A DNA stretch of 64,000 nucleotides from CBDDKS01 sp965230335 (GTDB lineage Bacteria; Pseudomonadota; Gammaproteobacteria; Enterobacterales; Kangiellaceae), in contig CBDDKS010000001.1 of the NCBI GenBank assembly GCA_965230335.1, forward strand, positions 36,207-100,206, in the 5' to 3' direction. The translations under genes were made by a program, and so were the position numbers. Each line of letters begins with the position of its first letter. Position 1 is the stretch's first letter. Below are positions 16,553 through 25,327 of the stretch, one piece after another. Below the pieces are notes generated by a model that saw only the letters and a list, made by a program, of their open reading frames with translations, was not told the DNA's origin and made no database searches.

Positions 16553-17196
16553 TTAATCTAATGTTTCTAACCTAATTTCTAAGTTTGACGATTTAACATA
16601 ATAACGTACCTTCTTGGTTTTATATCCCTCTTTTAGTACTGTCAAATTATATGCTCGATTGGCATCACTTATTCGCATTTGACCGGGAAGCAAGACTGAG
16701 TAAATTCCATTTTTGTCCGAGGTAATAATTGTATCATTGTTAATTCTAATTTCAGCACCTTGAATATAACTTTGTCCATCCCTGGTAACAATAGAACCTT
16801 TTATTAATCCCAGGCTATTATCCGGTTTTACTCTTAAATAAATGGGTTCACCATCAAATATGAAGATGTTTTTATGGTCAGCAATTTCCCAACCTTTGGC
16901 TTCCAAACCAACTAAGATAGTGTCTCCGATATGAGTAGAAAGAATGTCATCAAAATTGGTTCTTCCATGTTCTCCAATTGTTTCTCTTAATGGCCTATGG
17001 CCTACCTGGGCATTTAGTATACCCTCACATGTTCCAGTACAACATTTCCTTCCGTGTCAGTAACAAATATGGTTAATTGAGATACGTCACTTACTTTTTC
17101 GGGGGGATAAAACACCAACCAAAGCGCAACAATTGAAGCGATACTCCCTACAACTCCCAGAACAGTTTTGGCTCTATTTGAGATCTTTAATGACAT
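16553..17196 (-). pseudogene. Frameshifted membrane-anchored partner (copy B)
   Basis: Nearly identical in DNA to copies A and C, but the sequence CCTCACATGTTCC near 17027-17039 carries two extra bases relative to CCTCATGTTCC. The N-terminal piece (17014-17196, 60 codons with the membrane span) ends early, and the C-terminal part (16553-16906 or more) stays open as a separate frame. Very recent loss of function, given how few other changes there are. Confidence 0.88.
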
Positions 17197-17250
17197 ATTA
17201 ATCTAATTTAAAAAATTATGCTCAGGTATTAAATAGGAGCTAATTAATTC

Positions 17251-17269
17251 ACTTGTTATTTGTTACTTT
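17251..17269. repeat. Junction repeat, left flank of the 17256 gene
   Basis: ACTTGTTATTTGTTACTTT, a diverged copy of the junction repeat; it encodes the last codons and stop of the inserted gene (Gln-Ser-Asn-Lys-stop). Confidence 0.55.
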
Positions 17270-17462
17270 GATTCAAGAAATATCTCTCTTTGTCCGGGGT
17301 TGTTAATTGACCATCCGAAACCATCCTTTCCAAAGATGCCTCAAACTCAACCTGAGAAAATTTATCTTTCAAATTTTCACTGACAAAATCTGATATTCTA
17401 TCCTTGAAACAACCAATGTTCTTTCCATCGTTGACTTCTTTCAATGCGCCAACGATTAGCAA
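17256..17462 (-). CDS. Inserted gene between units C and B: winged-helix-like fragment
   Basis: From a TTG at 17462 the product is 68 aa; the frame stays open upstream to about 17555 (reading through a GKGKPSRFDIALLIVGAL segment) but offers no ATG, so this is likely a 5'-truncated gene fused to the end of the upstream TPR gene. The helix-helix-strand pattern (RISDFVSENL...FEASLERMVSDGQLTTPDKERYFL) looks like a small winged-helix or effector-associated adaptor domain; this is by eye only. It takes the same position between units as the TIR-FISUMP gene does upstream. Confidence 0.5.
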   Translation of the reverse strand: MLIVGALKEVNDGKNIGCFKDRISDFVSENLKDKFSQVEFEASLERMVSDGQLTTPDKERYFLNQSNK

Positions 17463-17539
17463 TGCTATATCGAATCTTGAAGGTTTGCCTTTTCCGGCTT
17501 CACCTAGAATAAATTCTCCTTTGAAATCACTGTTATAGT

Positions 17540-17560
17540 TCTCCTTATTTGGTACTTTTT
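17540..17560. repeat. Junction repeat, right flank of the 17256 gene
   Basis: TCTCCTTATTTGGTACTTTTT; matches 14210-14229 and 22309-22329. Beyond it (17561-17600) there is a conserved stretch also seen at 22330-22368 (ACATGAG..TGTTCAATGATCACAAAAC), i.e. the 3' flank of the TPR genes. Confidence 0.65.
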
Positions 17561-17600
17561 AACATGAGCTACGCTGTTCAATGATCACAAAACAAAATAA

Positions 17601-20333
17601 TCATTGACAACCCACCTCTAAATCTTTTAGCATGCGTTCATCCTTACTCTTTTTAGCATATTGGATTAGTCTTTTGTGGACTTCTTCTGCTTCTTTTTCA
17701 CGGCCCAAACCCTGAAAGCAACAATACTCATGCAAGTAAAGACGATGGATAACATATTCATGGGAATTATTATTAAGGTATTGCTTTATCTTTGGACTAT
17801 CCATCGTATATTCGGAGTGTTCCTTCAAAAAAACCGCTACTCTCTGAGATGTTTGAAGATCTTTTTTTTCCGCCAAATCGAGTCCTTTAGATATGTATTG
17901 TAAGCCATTTTGATATTGATGTAGATGTCTTAGCGCACCGCCAACATTGTTGTAACAGGTGATCAGAAAGTCTTTTTCACTTAGTTGTTCTTCAATTTCT
18001 ATGGCCTTGATAAAATTAGCCATTGCCTCGCCATAATTTTGTTTCTTATAGTACATCATACCTCTTCCATTATAAGATCGTGCCAGGTTATCACTTATGG
18101 TCTGAATAGTCGGATGATTAGTGGGATAAAAATTGGAATCGATGTCCAGAGCCTTTTTGTAAAAATCAATGGCCTTGCCATATTCTCCTTTACTATCCCA
18201 AGCTAATCCAAGGTTGTTGTAACATCTGGCCACGCTGGGATGTTTGTTACCTAAAACGAGCGAGTCGATAACCAATGCCTTGTTGTAAAAGTCAATGGCC
18301 CGGTCATATGCTCTTCTACTATTCCAAGCTGATCCAAGGTTGTTGTAATCTCTGGCCACGTTGGGATGTTTGTTACCAAAAACCAGCAAGTCGATGGCCA
18401 GGGCCTTGTTGAAATAGTCAAAGGCCTTGTCATATTCGCTCTTACTATGCCAAGCTGATCCAAGGTTGTTGTAATATATGGCCACGTTGGGATGTTTGTT
18501 ACCAAAAACGAGCAAGTCGATGGCCAGGGCCTTATTGTAACAGTCAATGGCCTTGTCATATTCTCCTTTTTTTCGTAATGCCTCTCCAAGGTTATTGTAA
18601 TATGTGGCCACGTTGGGATGTTTGTTACCAAAAACGAGCAAGTAAATGTCCAGTGCCTGGTTGAAATAGTCAATGGCCCGGTCATATTCTCCTTTATTAT
18701 CCCAAGCGACTCCAAGGTTGTTGTAATCAACCGCTGCCATGGGGTGTTTGTTACCAAAAACGAGCAAGTCGATATCCAGGGCCTTATTGTAATAGTCAAT
18801 GGCCTTGTCATATTCTCCTTTTTTTTGCAATGCCTCTCCAAGGTTGTTGTAACGAATGGCTACCTTGGGATGTTTGTTACCAAAAACAAGCAAGTCGATG
18901 GCCAGCGCCTTGTTGTAAAAGTCAATGGCCTTGTCATATTCTCCTTTACTATTCCAAGCTGATCCAAGGTTGTTGTAACGAATGGCGACCTTGGGATGTT
19001 TGTTACCAAAAACAAGCAAGTCGATGGCCAGCGCCTTGTTGAAATAGTCAATGGCCCGGTCATATTCTCCTTTGGCTTTCCAAGCGGCTCCAAGGTTGTT
19101 GTAACGAATGGCGACGATGGGATGTTTGTTACCATATACGATGGTGTCGATGGCCAGCGCTTTGTTGATATAAGCAATGGAATTGTCATATTCTCCTTTT
19201 TTTCGCAATGCGTCTCCAAGGTTGTTGTAACCAATGGCGACCCTGGGATGTTTGTTACTAAAAACGAGCAAGTCGATGTCCAGTGCCTTGTTGAAATAGT
19301 CAATGGCCTTGTCATATGCTCCTTTACTATCCCAAGCTGATCCAAGGTTGTTGTAATATATGGCCACGTTGGGATGTTTGTTACCATATGCGAGCAAGTC
19401 GATGTTCAGCGTCTTATTGTAATAGTCAATGGCCTTGTCATATTTGCCAGTAAAATCTAATGCTTCGGCAATAAGACCATAATACTTACTTATTATAATT
19501 GGATCCTTTTTACGTTCTTCATAAAAATTAATGATTGTATCATAGCAAGTAATGGCATCAGCATAATCAAAAATAGATTTTGAACTAATAGCTCTGGTTT
19601 CTAGTTCTTCAATTGCTGCATCTTCCAATTTAGCAGAAAGTCTTAAAACATTTACTGCTTCTTTGATACTTAACACTTTTCGAGCTTCTTGTATTGATTT
19701 ACCCTCATTTAACAATTCAATGTAGTGTATTACTCGATCGGTAGCATTGTCTTTATTGATGGAAGCAATTCGAAATGCTTCCTTATATATTGTTAATGAG
19801 TCCATTTGTTGCTGTAATTGAGCAATTTCCGCTGATAATTTTGAGATCTTATTGTGATCCTTTTGCTTAGCCGCCAATAAGGCTTGAAATTCTTTTTCTT
19901 TCTGGGCAAGGGCTACATCAGAAGATGTTTTAATAATATGGTAGTACTTTTGAGCTACCAAATCTCTTTCCCCCTTTTTGCAAACGATGATCTCAAAATC
20001 CTTGGTATTTTTCGCCGCTATACGGCAATTGCTAACTTCTCTATCATTGACTAGTTCAATATTTTGCCCTTTTTTATCTGTGTCACCAACAGATAAGTCA
20101 ACTAAATATCCAACTCTTGCGTTTGGGAATATCAATTCAAATGATCCATCGTCTATTGTATATACGGAATTGGAATGTTCCTCTTTAATACTTCCATTTA
20201 TTTCGACACCGACTGCCGGTTTTTTTCCGCTATTCAAGTATAGTACTTTACCTCGAAAGATGTTGTTGGGTTGTGCCCGGTTAACATAGCAACTGAAAAA
20301 AATAATCACAAAAAAAATGTATTTTAACTTCAT
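17601..20333 (-). CDS. Secreted kinesin-light-chain-type TPR protein (copy C)
   Basis: 910 aa: signal peptide ending in NRAQ, carboxypeptidase-regulatory-like domain, coiled coil, helical linker, about 10 canonical 42-residue TPR units with GNKHP, one diverged unit (YPTNHPTIQTISDNLARSY), two further TPR-like units and a conserved C-terminal tail (HEYVIHRLYLHEYCCFQGLGREKEAEEVHKRLI would be its core, seen in residues ~860-895). Some units differ in a short variable helix (AWDSKG, ALRKKG, AWKAKG, AWHSKS), so units appear to have been shuffled. Starts 1 nt after the stop of its membrane partner. Confidence 0.88.
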   Translation of the reverse strand: MKLKYIFFVIIFFSCYVNRAQPNNIFRGKVLYLNSGKKPAVGVEINGSIKEEHSNSVYTIDDGSFELIFPNARVGYLVDLSVGDTDKKGQNIELVNDREVSNCRIAAKNTKDFEIIVCKKGERDLVAQKYYHIIKTSSDVALAQKEKEFQALLAAKQKDHNKISKLSAEIAQLQQQMDSLTIYKEAFRIASINKDNATDRVIHYIELLNEGKSIQEARKVLSIKEAVNVLRLSAKLEDAAIEELETRAISSKSIFDYADAITCYDTIINFYEERKKDPIIISKYYGLIAEALDFTGKYDKAIDYYNKTLNIDLLAYGNKHPNVAIYYNNLGSAWDSKGAYDKAIDYFNKALDIDLLVFSNKHPRVAIGYNNLGDALRKKGEYDNSIAYINKALAIDTIVYGNKHPIVAIRYNNLGAAWKAKGEYDRAIDYFNKALAIDLLVFGNKHPKVAIRYNNLGSAWNSKGEYDKAIDFYNKALAIDLLVFGNKHPKVAIRYNNLGEALQKKGEYDKAIDYYNKALDIDLLVFGNKHPMAAVDYNNLGVAWDNKGEYDRAIDYFNQALDIYLLVFGNKHPNVATYYNNLGEALRKKGEYDKAIDCYNKALAIDLLVFGNKHPNVAIYYNNLGSAWHSKSEYDKAFDYFNKALAIDLLVFGNKHPNVARDYNNLGSAWNSRRAYDRAIDFYNKALVIDSLVLGNKHPSVARCYNNLGLAWDSKGEYGKAIDFYKKALDIDSNFYPTNHPTIQTISDNLARSYNGRGMMYYKKQNYGEAMANFIKAIEIEEQLSEKDFLITCYNNVGGALRHLHQYQNGLQYISKGLDLAEKKDLQTSQRVAVFLKEHSEYTMDSPKIKQYLNNNSHEYVIHRLYLHEYCCFQGLGREKEAEEVHKRLIQYAKKSKDERMLKDLEVGCQ

Positions 20334-20334
20334 C

Positions 20335-20976
20335 TTAATCTAATGTTTCTAACCTAATTTCTAAGTTTGACGATTTAACATAATAACGAAACTTCTTAGT
20401 TTTAAATCCGTCTTTTAGTACTGTCAAATTATATGCTCGATTGGCATCACTTATTCGCATTTGACCGGGAAGCAAGATGGAGTAAATTCCATTTTTGTCC
20501 GAGGTTATAATTGTATCATTGTTAATTCGAATTTCAGCACCTTGAATATAACTTTGTCCATCCCTGGTAACAATAGAACCTTTTATTAATCCCAAGTTAT
20601 TATCCGGTTTTACTCTTAAATAAATGGGTTCACCATCAAATATGAAGATGTTTTTATGGTCAGCAATTTCCCAACCTTTGGCATCCAAACCAACTAAGAT
20701 AGTGTCTCCGATATGAGTAGAAAGAATATCATCAAAATTGGTTCTTCCATGTTCTCCAATTGTTTCTCTTAATGGACGATGGCCTACCTGGGCATTTAGT
20801 ACACCCTCATGTTCCAGTACAACATTTCCTTCCGCGTCAGTAACAAATATGGTTAATTGAGATACGTCACTTACTTTTTCGGGGGGATAAAACACCAACC
20901 AAAGCGCAACAATCGAAGCGATACTCCCTGCAACTCCCAGAACAGTTTTGGCTCTATTTGAGATCTTTAATGACAT
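20335..20976 (-). CDS. Membrane-anchored Ig-like/carboxypeptidase-regulatory-like protein (copy C)
   Basis: 213 aa, intact. Same layout as copy A with a few substitutions (for example DAEGN for DTEGN and LKDGFKTKKFRYYV near the C-terminus). One N-terminal span, bulk probably periplasmic. Coupled to the downstream TPR gene (1 nt apart) and preceded by the conserved 20977-21030 block with a short GCTCA...TGAGC hairpin and then the inserted TIR-FISUMP cassette. Confidence 0.85.
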   Translation of the reverse strand: MSLKISNRAKTVLGVAGSIASIVALWLVFYPPEKVSDVSQLTIFVTDAEGNVVLEHEGVLNAQVGHRPLRETIGEHGRTNFDDILSTHIGDTILVGLDAKGWEIADHKNIFIFDGEPIYLRVKPDNNLGLIKGSIVTRDGQSYIQGAEIRINNDTIITSDKNGIYSILLPGQMRISDANRAYNLTVLKDGFKTKKFRYYVKSSNLEIRLETLD

Positions 20977-21030
20977 ATTAATCTAATTTAAAAAATTATG
21001 CTCAGGTATTAAATATGAGCTAATTAATTC

Positions 21031-21050
21031 ACTGGTTATTTTGTACTTTT
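21031..21050. repeat. Junction repeat, left flank of the TIR-FISUMP cassette
   Basis: ACTGGTTATTTTGTACTTTT; diverged copy of the 20-bp junction repeat, just 3' of the TIR-FISUMP gene on the minus strand. Confidence 0.55.
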
Positions 21051-21084
21051 ATTCCATGTTTGAGATAATTACACTAATAATTGT

Positions 21085-22056
21085 TTAATTTTTCTTTATT
21101 AGTCTCACATGATGTAATTCTTCCTTCAACTTACCCATTCTTCCAACTTCTTTACCTAAGCTAAAAAAATATGTTTGAGCTCCATAATTTGGCTCATCAT
21201 CATATTCACTTGAGGTCCAAAATTCAATTCCGTATGGATCCAAAACATAATCTGTAGAGCTAGTTAATCCATGTTTAGGTATATTGAGTTGACTAGGACC
21301 TCCTTCAATGAAATAATCGTATACTATTTCTCTAGCAATATCATCTAGTTTTCCGTTAACATAGATACCACCAATTTTTTCTTCTAATTCTCTCCAATCA
21401 CTTAGACTCGGCAACGCCCAACCACTTGGTACGATATTCATAGCAGTATCCCAACTGTAAATTCTACCTAATTTTTTTCTTACGATACTCTCGTTTCCTG
21501 CATGTATTGGATTAGATTCTTTGTACTCAATAGAATCTTCAACTTGAAACCTGAAATTATCAGCTAACCATACTTTACCATTAAAATTTATCGTACGATA
21601 GATTTCTCCATCTCGCTCATCAATAAACGAATCTTTCTCATCTATTATCTGTATTTGGAATTTAATTGCTGATAATAGTTTATTATATCCATTTATGTCA
21701 TCAATTTTACAATACTGAAATTTTTTGAATGACTGAGGTATCTGACAATTGTTTAATCGTACCGGAATAACGAAAACTTCGTCTTCAGGGATTTCTTCTA
21801 ATACATCTAATGCCAATTTAAACTCACGTTGAATATAACCTCTTTTTCTAACAGAATTATTGGAAAAAAGGATAATCATTATTCTTGATTTCTTAATAGC
21901 CTTGCGTATTTCAAAATCCCAATTTTGACCAGGTAAAATACATTCTTTATCCATCCATGTATTGAAACCTGCCCCTCTAAGTTTATTTTTTAATTCCAGA
22001 GCTGTAGCCTCATCTTCACGAGCATATGAAATGAATATTTGATCTAAATTATTCAT
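21085..22056 (-). CDS. TIR-FISUMP protein (predicted NADase/conflict effector)
   Basis: 323 aa without signal peptide or membrane span. Residues ~4-135 are a TIR domain: QIFISYAREDE at the start, GFNTWMD, and WDFEIRKAIKKS with Glu49 at the place of the catalytic glutamate of NAD-hydrolysing TIR domains, then IMIILFSNNSV. Residues ~150-323 fit the FISUMP domain: KVWLADNFRF, GRIYSWDTAM, PSGWALPSLSDW, GGIYVNGK, EFWTSSE, and a C-terminal HHVRLIKK. TIR-FISUMP fusions occur in Bacteroidota; FISUMP is likely a binding domain. Its place between two TPR/membrane-partner units suggests that it is an exchangeable effector. Overlaps the 79-aa gene upstream by 8 nt. Confidence 0.85.
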   Translation of the reverse strand: MNNLDQIFISYAREDEATALELKNKLRGAGFNTWMDKECILPGQNWDFEIRKAIKKSRIMIILFSNNSVRKRGYIQREFKLALDVLEEIPEDEVFVIPVRLNNCQIPQSFKKFQYCKIDDINGYNKLLSAIKFQIQIIDEKDSFIDERDGEIYRTINFNGKVWLADNFRFQVEDSIEYKESNPIHAGNESIVRKKLGRIYSWDTAMNIVPSGWALPSLSDWRELEEKIGGIYVNGKLDDIAREIVYDYFIEGGPSQLNIPKHGLTSSTDYVLDPYGIEFWTSSEYDDEPNYGAQTYFFSLGKEVGRMGKLKEELHHVRLIKKN

Positions 22057-22288
22057 TATAGTTTGGTAGCTTGTTATAGAGTTTTATTGCCTTTTTTCCA
22101 TCCTTTGCAAGGATTATGATTTTTACCTTTTCTTCCCTTCCTCTTGAATTGTTATAAAAGCAAAATGTTCCATTCGATAAATCATACTTACCATGATATC
22201 TGCCAAAGAAACCTTCACCTGTTTCAGTCATAATCCATAATTTATCGCCGAATTGTAAATTCAAACTTTCAAAATGAGCCTTATTCAT
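22049..22288 (-). CDS. Small protein upstream of TIR-FISUMP, 79 aa
   Basis: No signal or span. An SH3-like beta pattern (GDKLWIMTETGEGFFGRYHGKYDLSNGTF) followed by a basic strand and a helix. Unknown family. Overlaps the TIR-FISUMP start by 8 nt, so it is probably a coupled partner, perhaps an inhibitor or adaptor; inference from position only. Confidence 0.6.
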   Translation of the reverse strand: MNKAHFESLNLQFGDKLWIMTETGEGFFGRYHGKYDLSNGTFCFYNNSRGREEKVKIIILAKDGKKAIKLYNKLPNYNE

Positions 22289-22308
22289 ATTTTGGTTATT
22301 CTGTAATT

Positions 22309-22329
22309 ACTCCTTATTTGGTACTTTTA
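22309..22329. repeat. Junction repeat, right flank of the TIR-FISUMP cassette
   Basis: ACTCCTTATTTGGTACTTTTA; nearly identical to 14210-14229 and 17540-17560. Together with 21031-21050 it brackets a 1.25-kb two-gene cassette. Confidence 0.65.
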
Positions 22330-22368
22330 ACATGAGATAGTCTGTTCAATGATCACAAAACAAGGTCA

Positions 22369-25281
22369 TCATTGACAACCCACCTCTAAATCTTTTAACA
22401 TGCGTTCATCTTTACTCTTTTTAGCATATTGGATTAGTCTTTTGTGGACTTCTTCTGCTTCTTTTTCACGGCCCAAACCCTGAAAGCAACAATATTCATG
22501 CAAGTAAAGCCGATGGATAATGTATTCATGCGAGTCACCTTCTGAACTTTGCATGTCTTTTTTTGCTGCCAAATCGAGTCCTTTAGATATGTATTGTAAA
22601 CCGGTTGTGTATTGATTAAGATGTCTTAGCGCACCGCCAACATTATTGTAGCAGGTGATCAAAAAGTCTTTTTCACCTAGTTGTTCTTCAATTTCTATTG
22701 CATTGATAAAATTAGGCATTGCCTCGCTATAATTTTGTTTCTTATAGTACATCATACCTCTTCCATTATAAGATCGTGCCAGATTATCACTTATGGTCTG
22801 AATAGTCGGATGATTAGCGGGATAAAAATTGGAGTCGATGTCCAGGGCCTTGTTGAAATAGTCAATGGCCTTGTCATATTCTCCTTTATTATCCCAAGCG
22901 GATCCAAGGTTGTTGTAATCAACCGCTACATGGGGATGTTTGTTACCAAAAACGAGCAAGTCGATGTCCAGCGCCTTTTTGTAAAAGTCAATGGCCTTGT
23001 CATATTCTCCTTTATTATCCCAAGCGGATCCAAGGTTGTTGTAATCAACCGCTACATGGGGATGTTTGTTACCAAAAACGAGCAAGTCGATGTCCAGGGC
23101 CTTGTTGAAATAGTCAATGGCCTTGTCATATTCTCCTTTATTATCCCAAGCGGATCCAAGGTTGTTGTAACGAATGGCTATCTTGGGATGTTTGTTACCA
23201 AAAACAATCGAGTCGATGTCCAGCGCCTTATTGTAAAAGTCAATGGCCTTGTCATATTCTCCTTTGGCTTTCCATGCTAATCCAAGGTTGTTGTAATGAA
23301 CGGCCACCTTGGGATGTTTGTTACCAAAAACGAGCAAGTCGATGTCCAGGGCCTTGTTGAAATAGTCAATGGCCTTGTCATATTCGCCTTTACTATACCA
23401 AGCGGATCCAAGATTGTTGTAACGAATGGCCACCCTGGGATGTTTGTTACCAAAAACGAGCAAGTCGATGTCCAGGGCCTTGTTGAAATAGTCAATGGCC
23501 TTGTCATATTCGCCTTTACTATCCCAAGCTAATCCAAGGTTGTTGTAATGAACGGCCACCTTGGGATGTTTGTTACCAAAAACGAGCAAGTCGATGTCCA
23601 GGGCCTTGTTGAAATAGTCAATGGCCTTGTCATATTCGCCTTTACTATACCAAGTTGATCCAAGGTTGTTGTAATTAATGGCCACCTTGGGATGTTTGTT
23701 ACCAAAAACGAGCAAGTCGATGTCCAGCGCCTTTTTGTACAAGTCAATGGCCTTGTCATATTCTCCTTTGGCTTTCCAAGCTGCTCCAAGGTTGTTGTAA
23801 TCTCTGGCGACCTTGGGATGTTTGTTACCAAAAACGAACAAGTCGATGTCCAGGGCCTTATTGTAAAAGTCAATGGCCTTGTCATATTCTCCTTTGGCTT
23901 TCCAAGCTAATCCAAGGTTGTTGTAAACTGTGGCAACCTCAGGATGTTTGTTACCAAATACGGACAAGTCGATGTCCAGGGCCTTTTTGAAATAGTCAAT
24001 GGCCTTGTCATATGCTCCTTTGGCTTTCCAAGCTGATCCAAGGTTGTTGTAACGAATGGCCACCTTGGGATGTTTGTTACCAAAAACGAGCAAGTCGATG
24101 TCCAGGGCCTTGTTGAAATAGTCAATGGCCTTGTCATATGCTCCTTTATTATCCCAAGCGGATCCAAGGTTGTTGTAATCAACCGCTACATGGGGATGTT
24201 TGTTACCATGTACGATGGTCTCGATGTCCAGGGCCTTGTTGAAATAGTCAATGGCCTTGTCATATTCTCCTTTACTATCCCAAGCTGATCCAAGGTTGTT
24301 GTAATATATGGCCACCTTGGGATGTTTGTTACCATGTGCGATGGTGTTGATGGCCAGTGCCTTTTTGTAAAAATCAATGGCCTTGTCATATTTGCCAGTA
24401 AAATCTAATGCTTCGGCAATAAGACCATAATACTTGCTTATTATAATTGGATCCTTTTTACGTTCTTCATAAAAATTAATGATTGTATCATAACAAGTAA
24501 TGGCATCAGCATAATCAAAAATAGATTTTGAACTAATTGCTCTGGTCTCTAATTCTTCAATTGCTGCATCTTCCAATTTAGCAGCAAGTCTTAAATCTTT
24601 TACAGCTCCTTTGATACTTAACACTTTTCGAGCTTCTTGTATTGATTTACCCTCATTTAACAATTCAATGTAGTGTAATACTCGTTTGGTAGCATTGTCT
24701 TTATTGATGGAAGCAATTTGAAATGCTTCCTTGTATATTGTCAATGAGTCCATTTGTTGCTGTAATTGAGCAATTTCCGCTGATAATTTTGAGATCTTAT
24801 TGTGATCCTTTTGCTTAGCCGCCAATAAGGCTTGAAATTCTTTTTCTTTCTGGGCAAGGGCGACATCAGAAGATGTTTTAATAATATGGTAGTACTTTTG
24901 AGCTACCAAATCTCTTTCCCCCTTTTTGCAAACGATGATCTCAAAATCCTTGATATTTTTGGCCGTTATACGGCAATTGCCAACTTCTCTATCATTGACT
25001 AGTTCAATATTTTGCCCTTTTTTATCTGTGTCACCAACAGATAAGTCAACTAAATATCCAACTCTTGCGTTTGGGAATATCAATTCAAATGATCCATCGT
25101 CTATTGTATATACGGAATTGGAATGTTCCTCTTTAATACTTCCATTTATTTCGACACCGACTGCCGGTGTTTTTCCGCTATTAAAGTATAGTACTTTACC
25201 TCGAAAGATGTTATTGGGTTGTGCCCGGTTAACATAGCAACTGAAAAAAATAATCACAAAAAAAATGTATTTTAACTTCAT
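22369..25281 (-). CDS. Secreted kinesin-light-chain-type TPR protein (copy D)
   Basis: 970 aa, the longest copy: signal peptide, carboxypeptidase-regulatory-like domain, coiled coil, linker, 12 canonical GNKHP TPR units that are almost identical to each other, one diverged unit (YPANHPTIQTISDNLA) and the conserved C-terminal tail. Compared with copy C about 25 residues are missing near QSSEGDSHEY. The membrane partner that should precede it is deleted (only its last 14 codons remain at 25283-25327), so expression may have changed. Confidence 0.88.
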   Translation of the reverse strand: MKLKYIFFVIIFFSCYVNRAQPNNIFRGKVLYFNSGKTPAVGVEINGSIKEEHSNSVYTIDDGSFELIFPNARVGYLVDLSVGDTDKKGQNIELVNDREVGNCRITAKNIKDFEIIVCKKGERDLVAQKYYHIIKTSSDVALAQKEKEFQALLAAKQKDHNKISKLSAEIAQLQQQMDSLTIYKEAFQIASINKDNATKRVLHYIELLNEGKSIQEARKVLSIKGAVKDLRLAAKLEDAAIEELETRAISSKSIFDYADAITCYDTIINFYEERKKDPIIISKYYGLIAEALDFTGKYDKAIDFYKKALAINTIAHGNKHPKVAIYYNNLGSAWDSKGEYDKAIDYFNKALDIETIVHGNKHPHVAVDYNNLGSAWDNKGAYDKAIDYFNKALDIDLLVFGNKHPKVAIRYNNLGSAWKAKGAYDKAIDYFKKALDIDLSVFGNKHPEVATVYNNLGLAWKAKGEYDKAIDFYNKALDIDLFVFGNKHPKVARDYNNLGAAWKAKGEYDKAIDLYKKALDIDLLVFGNKHPKVAINYNNLGSTWYSKGEYDKAIDYFNKALDIDLLVFGNKHPKVAVHYNNLGLAWDSKGEYDKAIDYFNKALDIDLLVFGNKHPRVAIRYNNLGSAWYSKGEYDKAIDYFNKALDIDLLVFGNKHPKVAVHYNNLGLAWKAKGEYDKAIDFYNKALDIDSIVFGNKHPKIAIRYNNLGSAWDNKGEYDKAIDYFNKALDIDLLVFGNKHPHVAVDYNNLGSAWDNKGEYDKAIDFYKKALDIDLLVFGNKHPHVAVDYNNLGSAWDNKGEYDKAIDYFNKALDIDSNFYPANHPTIQTISDNLARSYNGRGMMYYKKQNYSEAMPNFINAIEIEEQLGEKDFLITCYNNVGGALRHLNQYTTGLQYISKGLDLAAKKDMQSSEGDSHEYIIHRLYLHEYCCFQGLGREKEAEEVHKRLIQYAKKSKDERMLKDLEVGCQ
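22840..24385. repeat. Tandem 126-bp repeats encoding the TPR units of copy D
   Basis: Twelve in-frame 126-bp units, each containing GGGATGTTTGTTACC and a TCGATGTCCAGGGCCTT segment, with long stretches that are identical at DNA level including synonymous sites. Similar arrays lie in copies B (14240-15630) and C (18140-19440). The low silent divergence points to recent expansion or gene conversion between units and between copies. Confidence 0.85.
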
Positions 25282-25282
25282 C

Positions 25283-25327
25283 TTAATCTAATGTTTCTAA
25301 CCTAATTTCTAAGTTTGACGATTTAAC
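25283..25327 (-). pseudogene. 3' remnant of the membrane-anchored partner (copy D)
   Basis: 45 bp identical to the end of the 213-aa gene of copies A-C (last 14 codons, SSNLEIRLETLD, and the stop), joined at 25327/25328 to unrelated DNA. It marks a deletion or insertion breakpoint that removed the rest of the unit. Confidence 0.88.

Noticed and set aside
18251..18841. 196-codon alternative minus-strand frame rich in T/P/R/S within copy C
   Set aside because: Out-of-frame reading of the TPR repeats, with repeating MTRPLT units typical of shifted codons.
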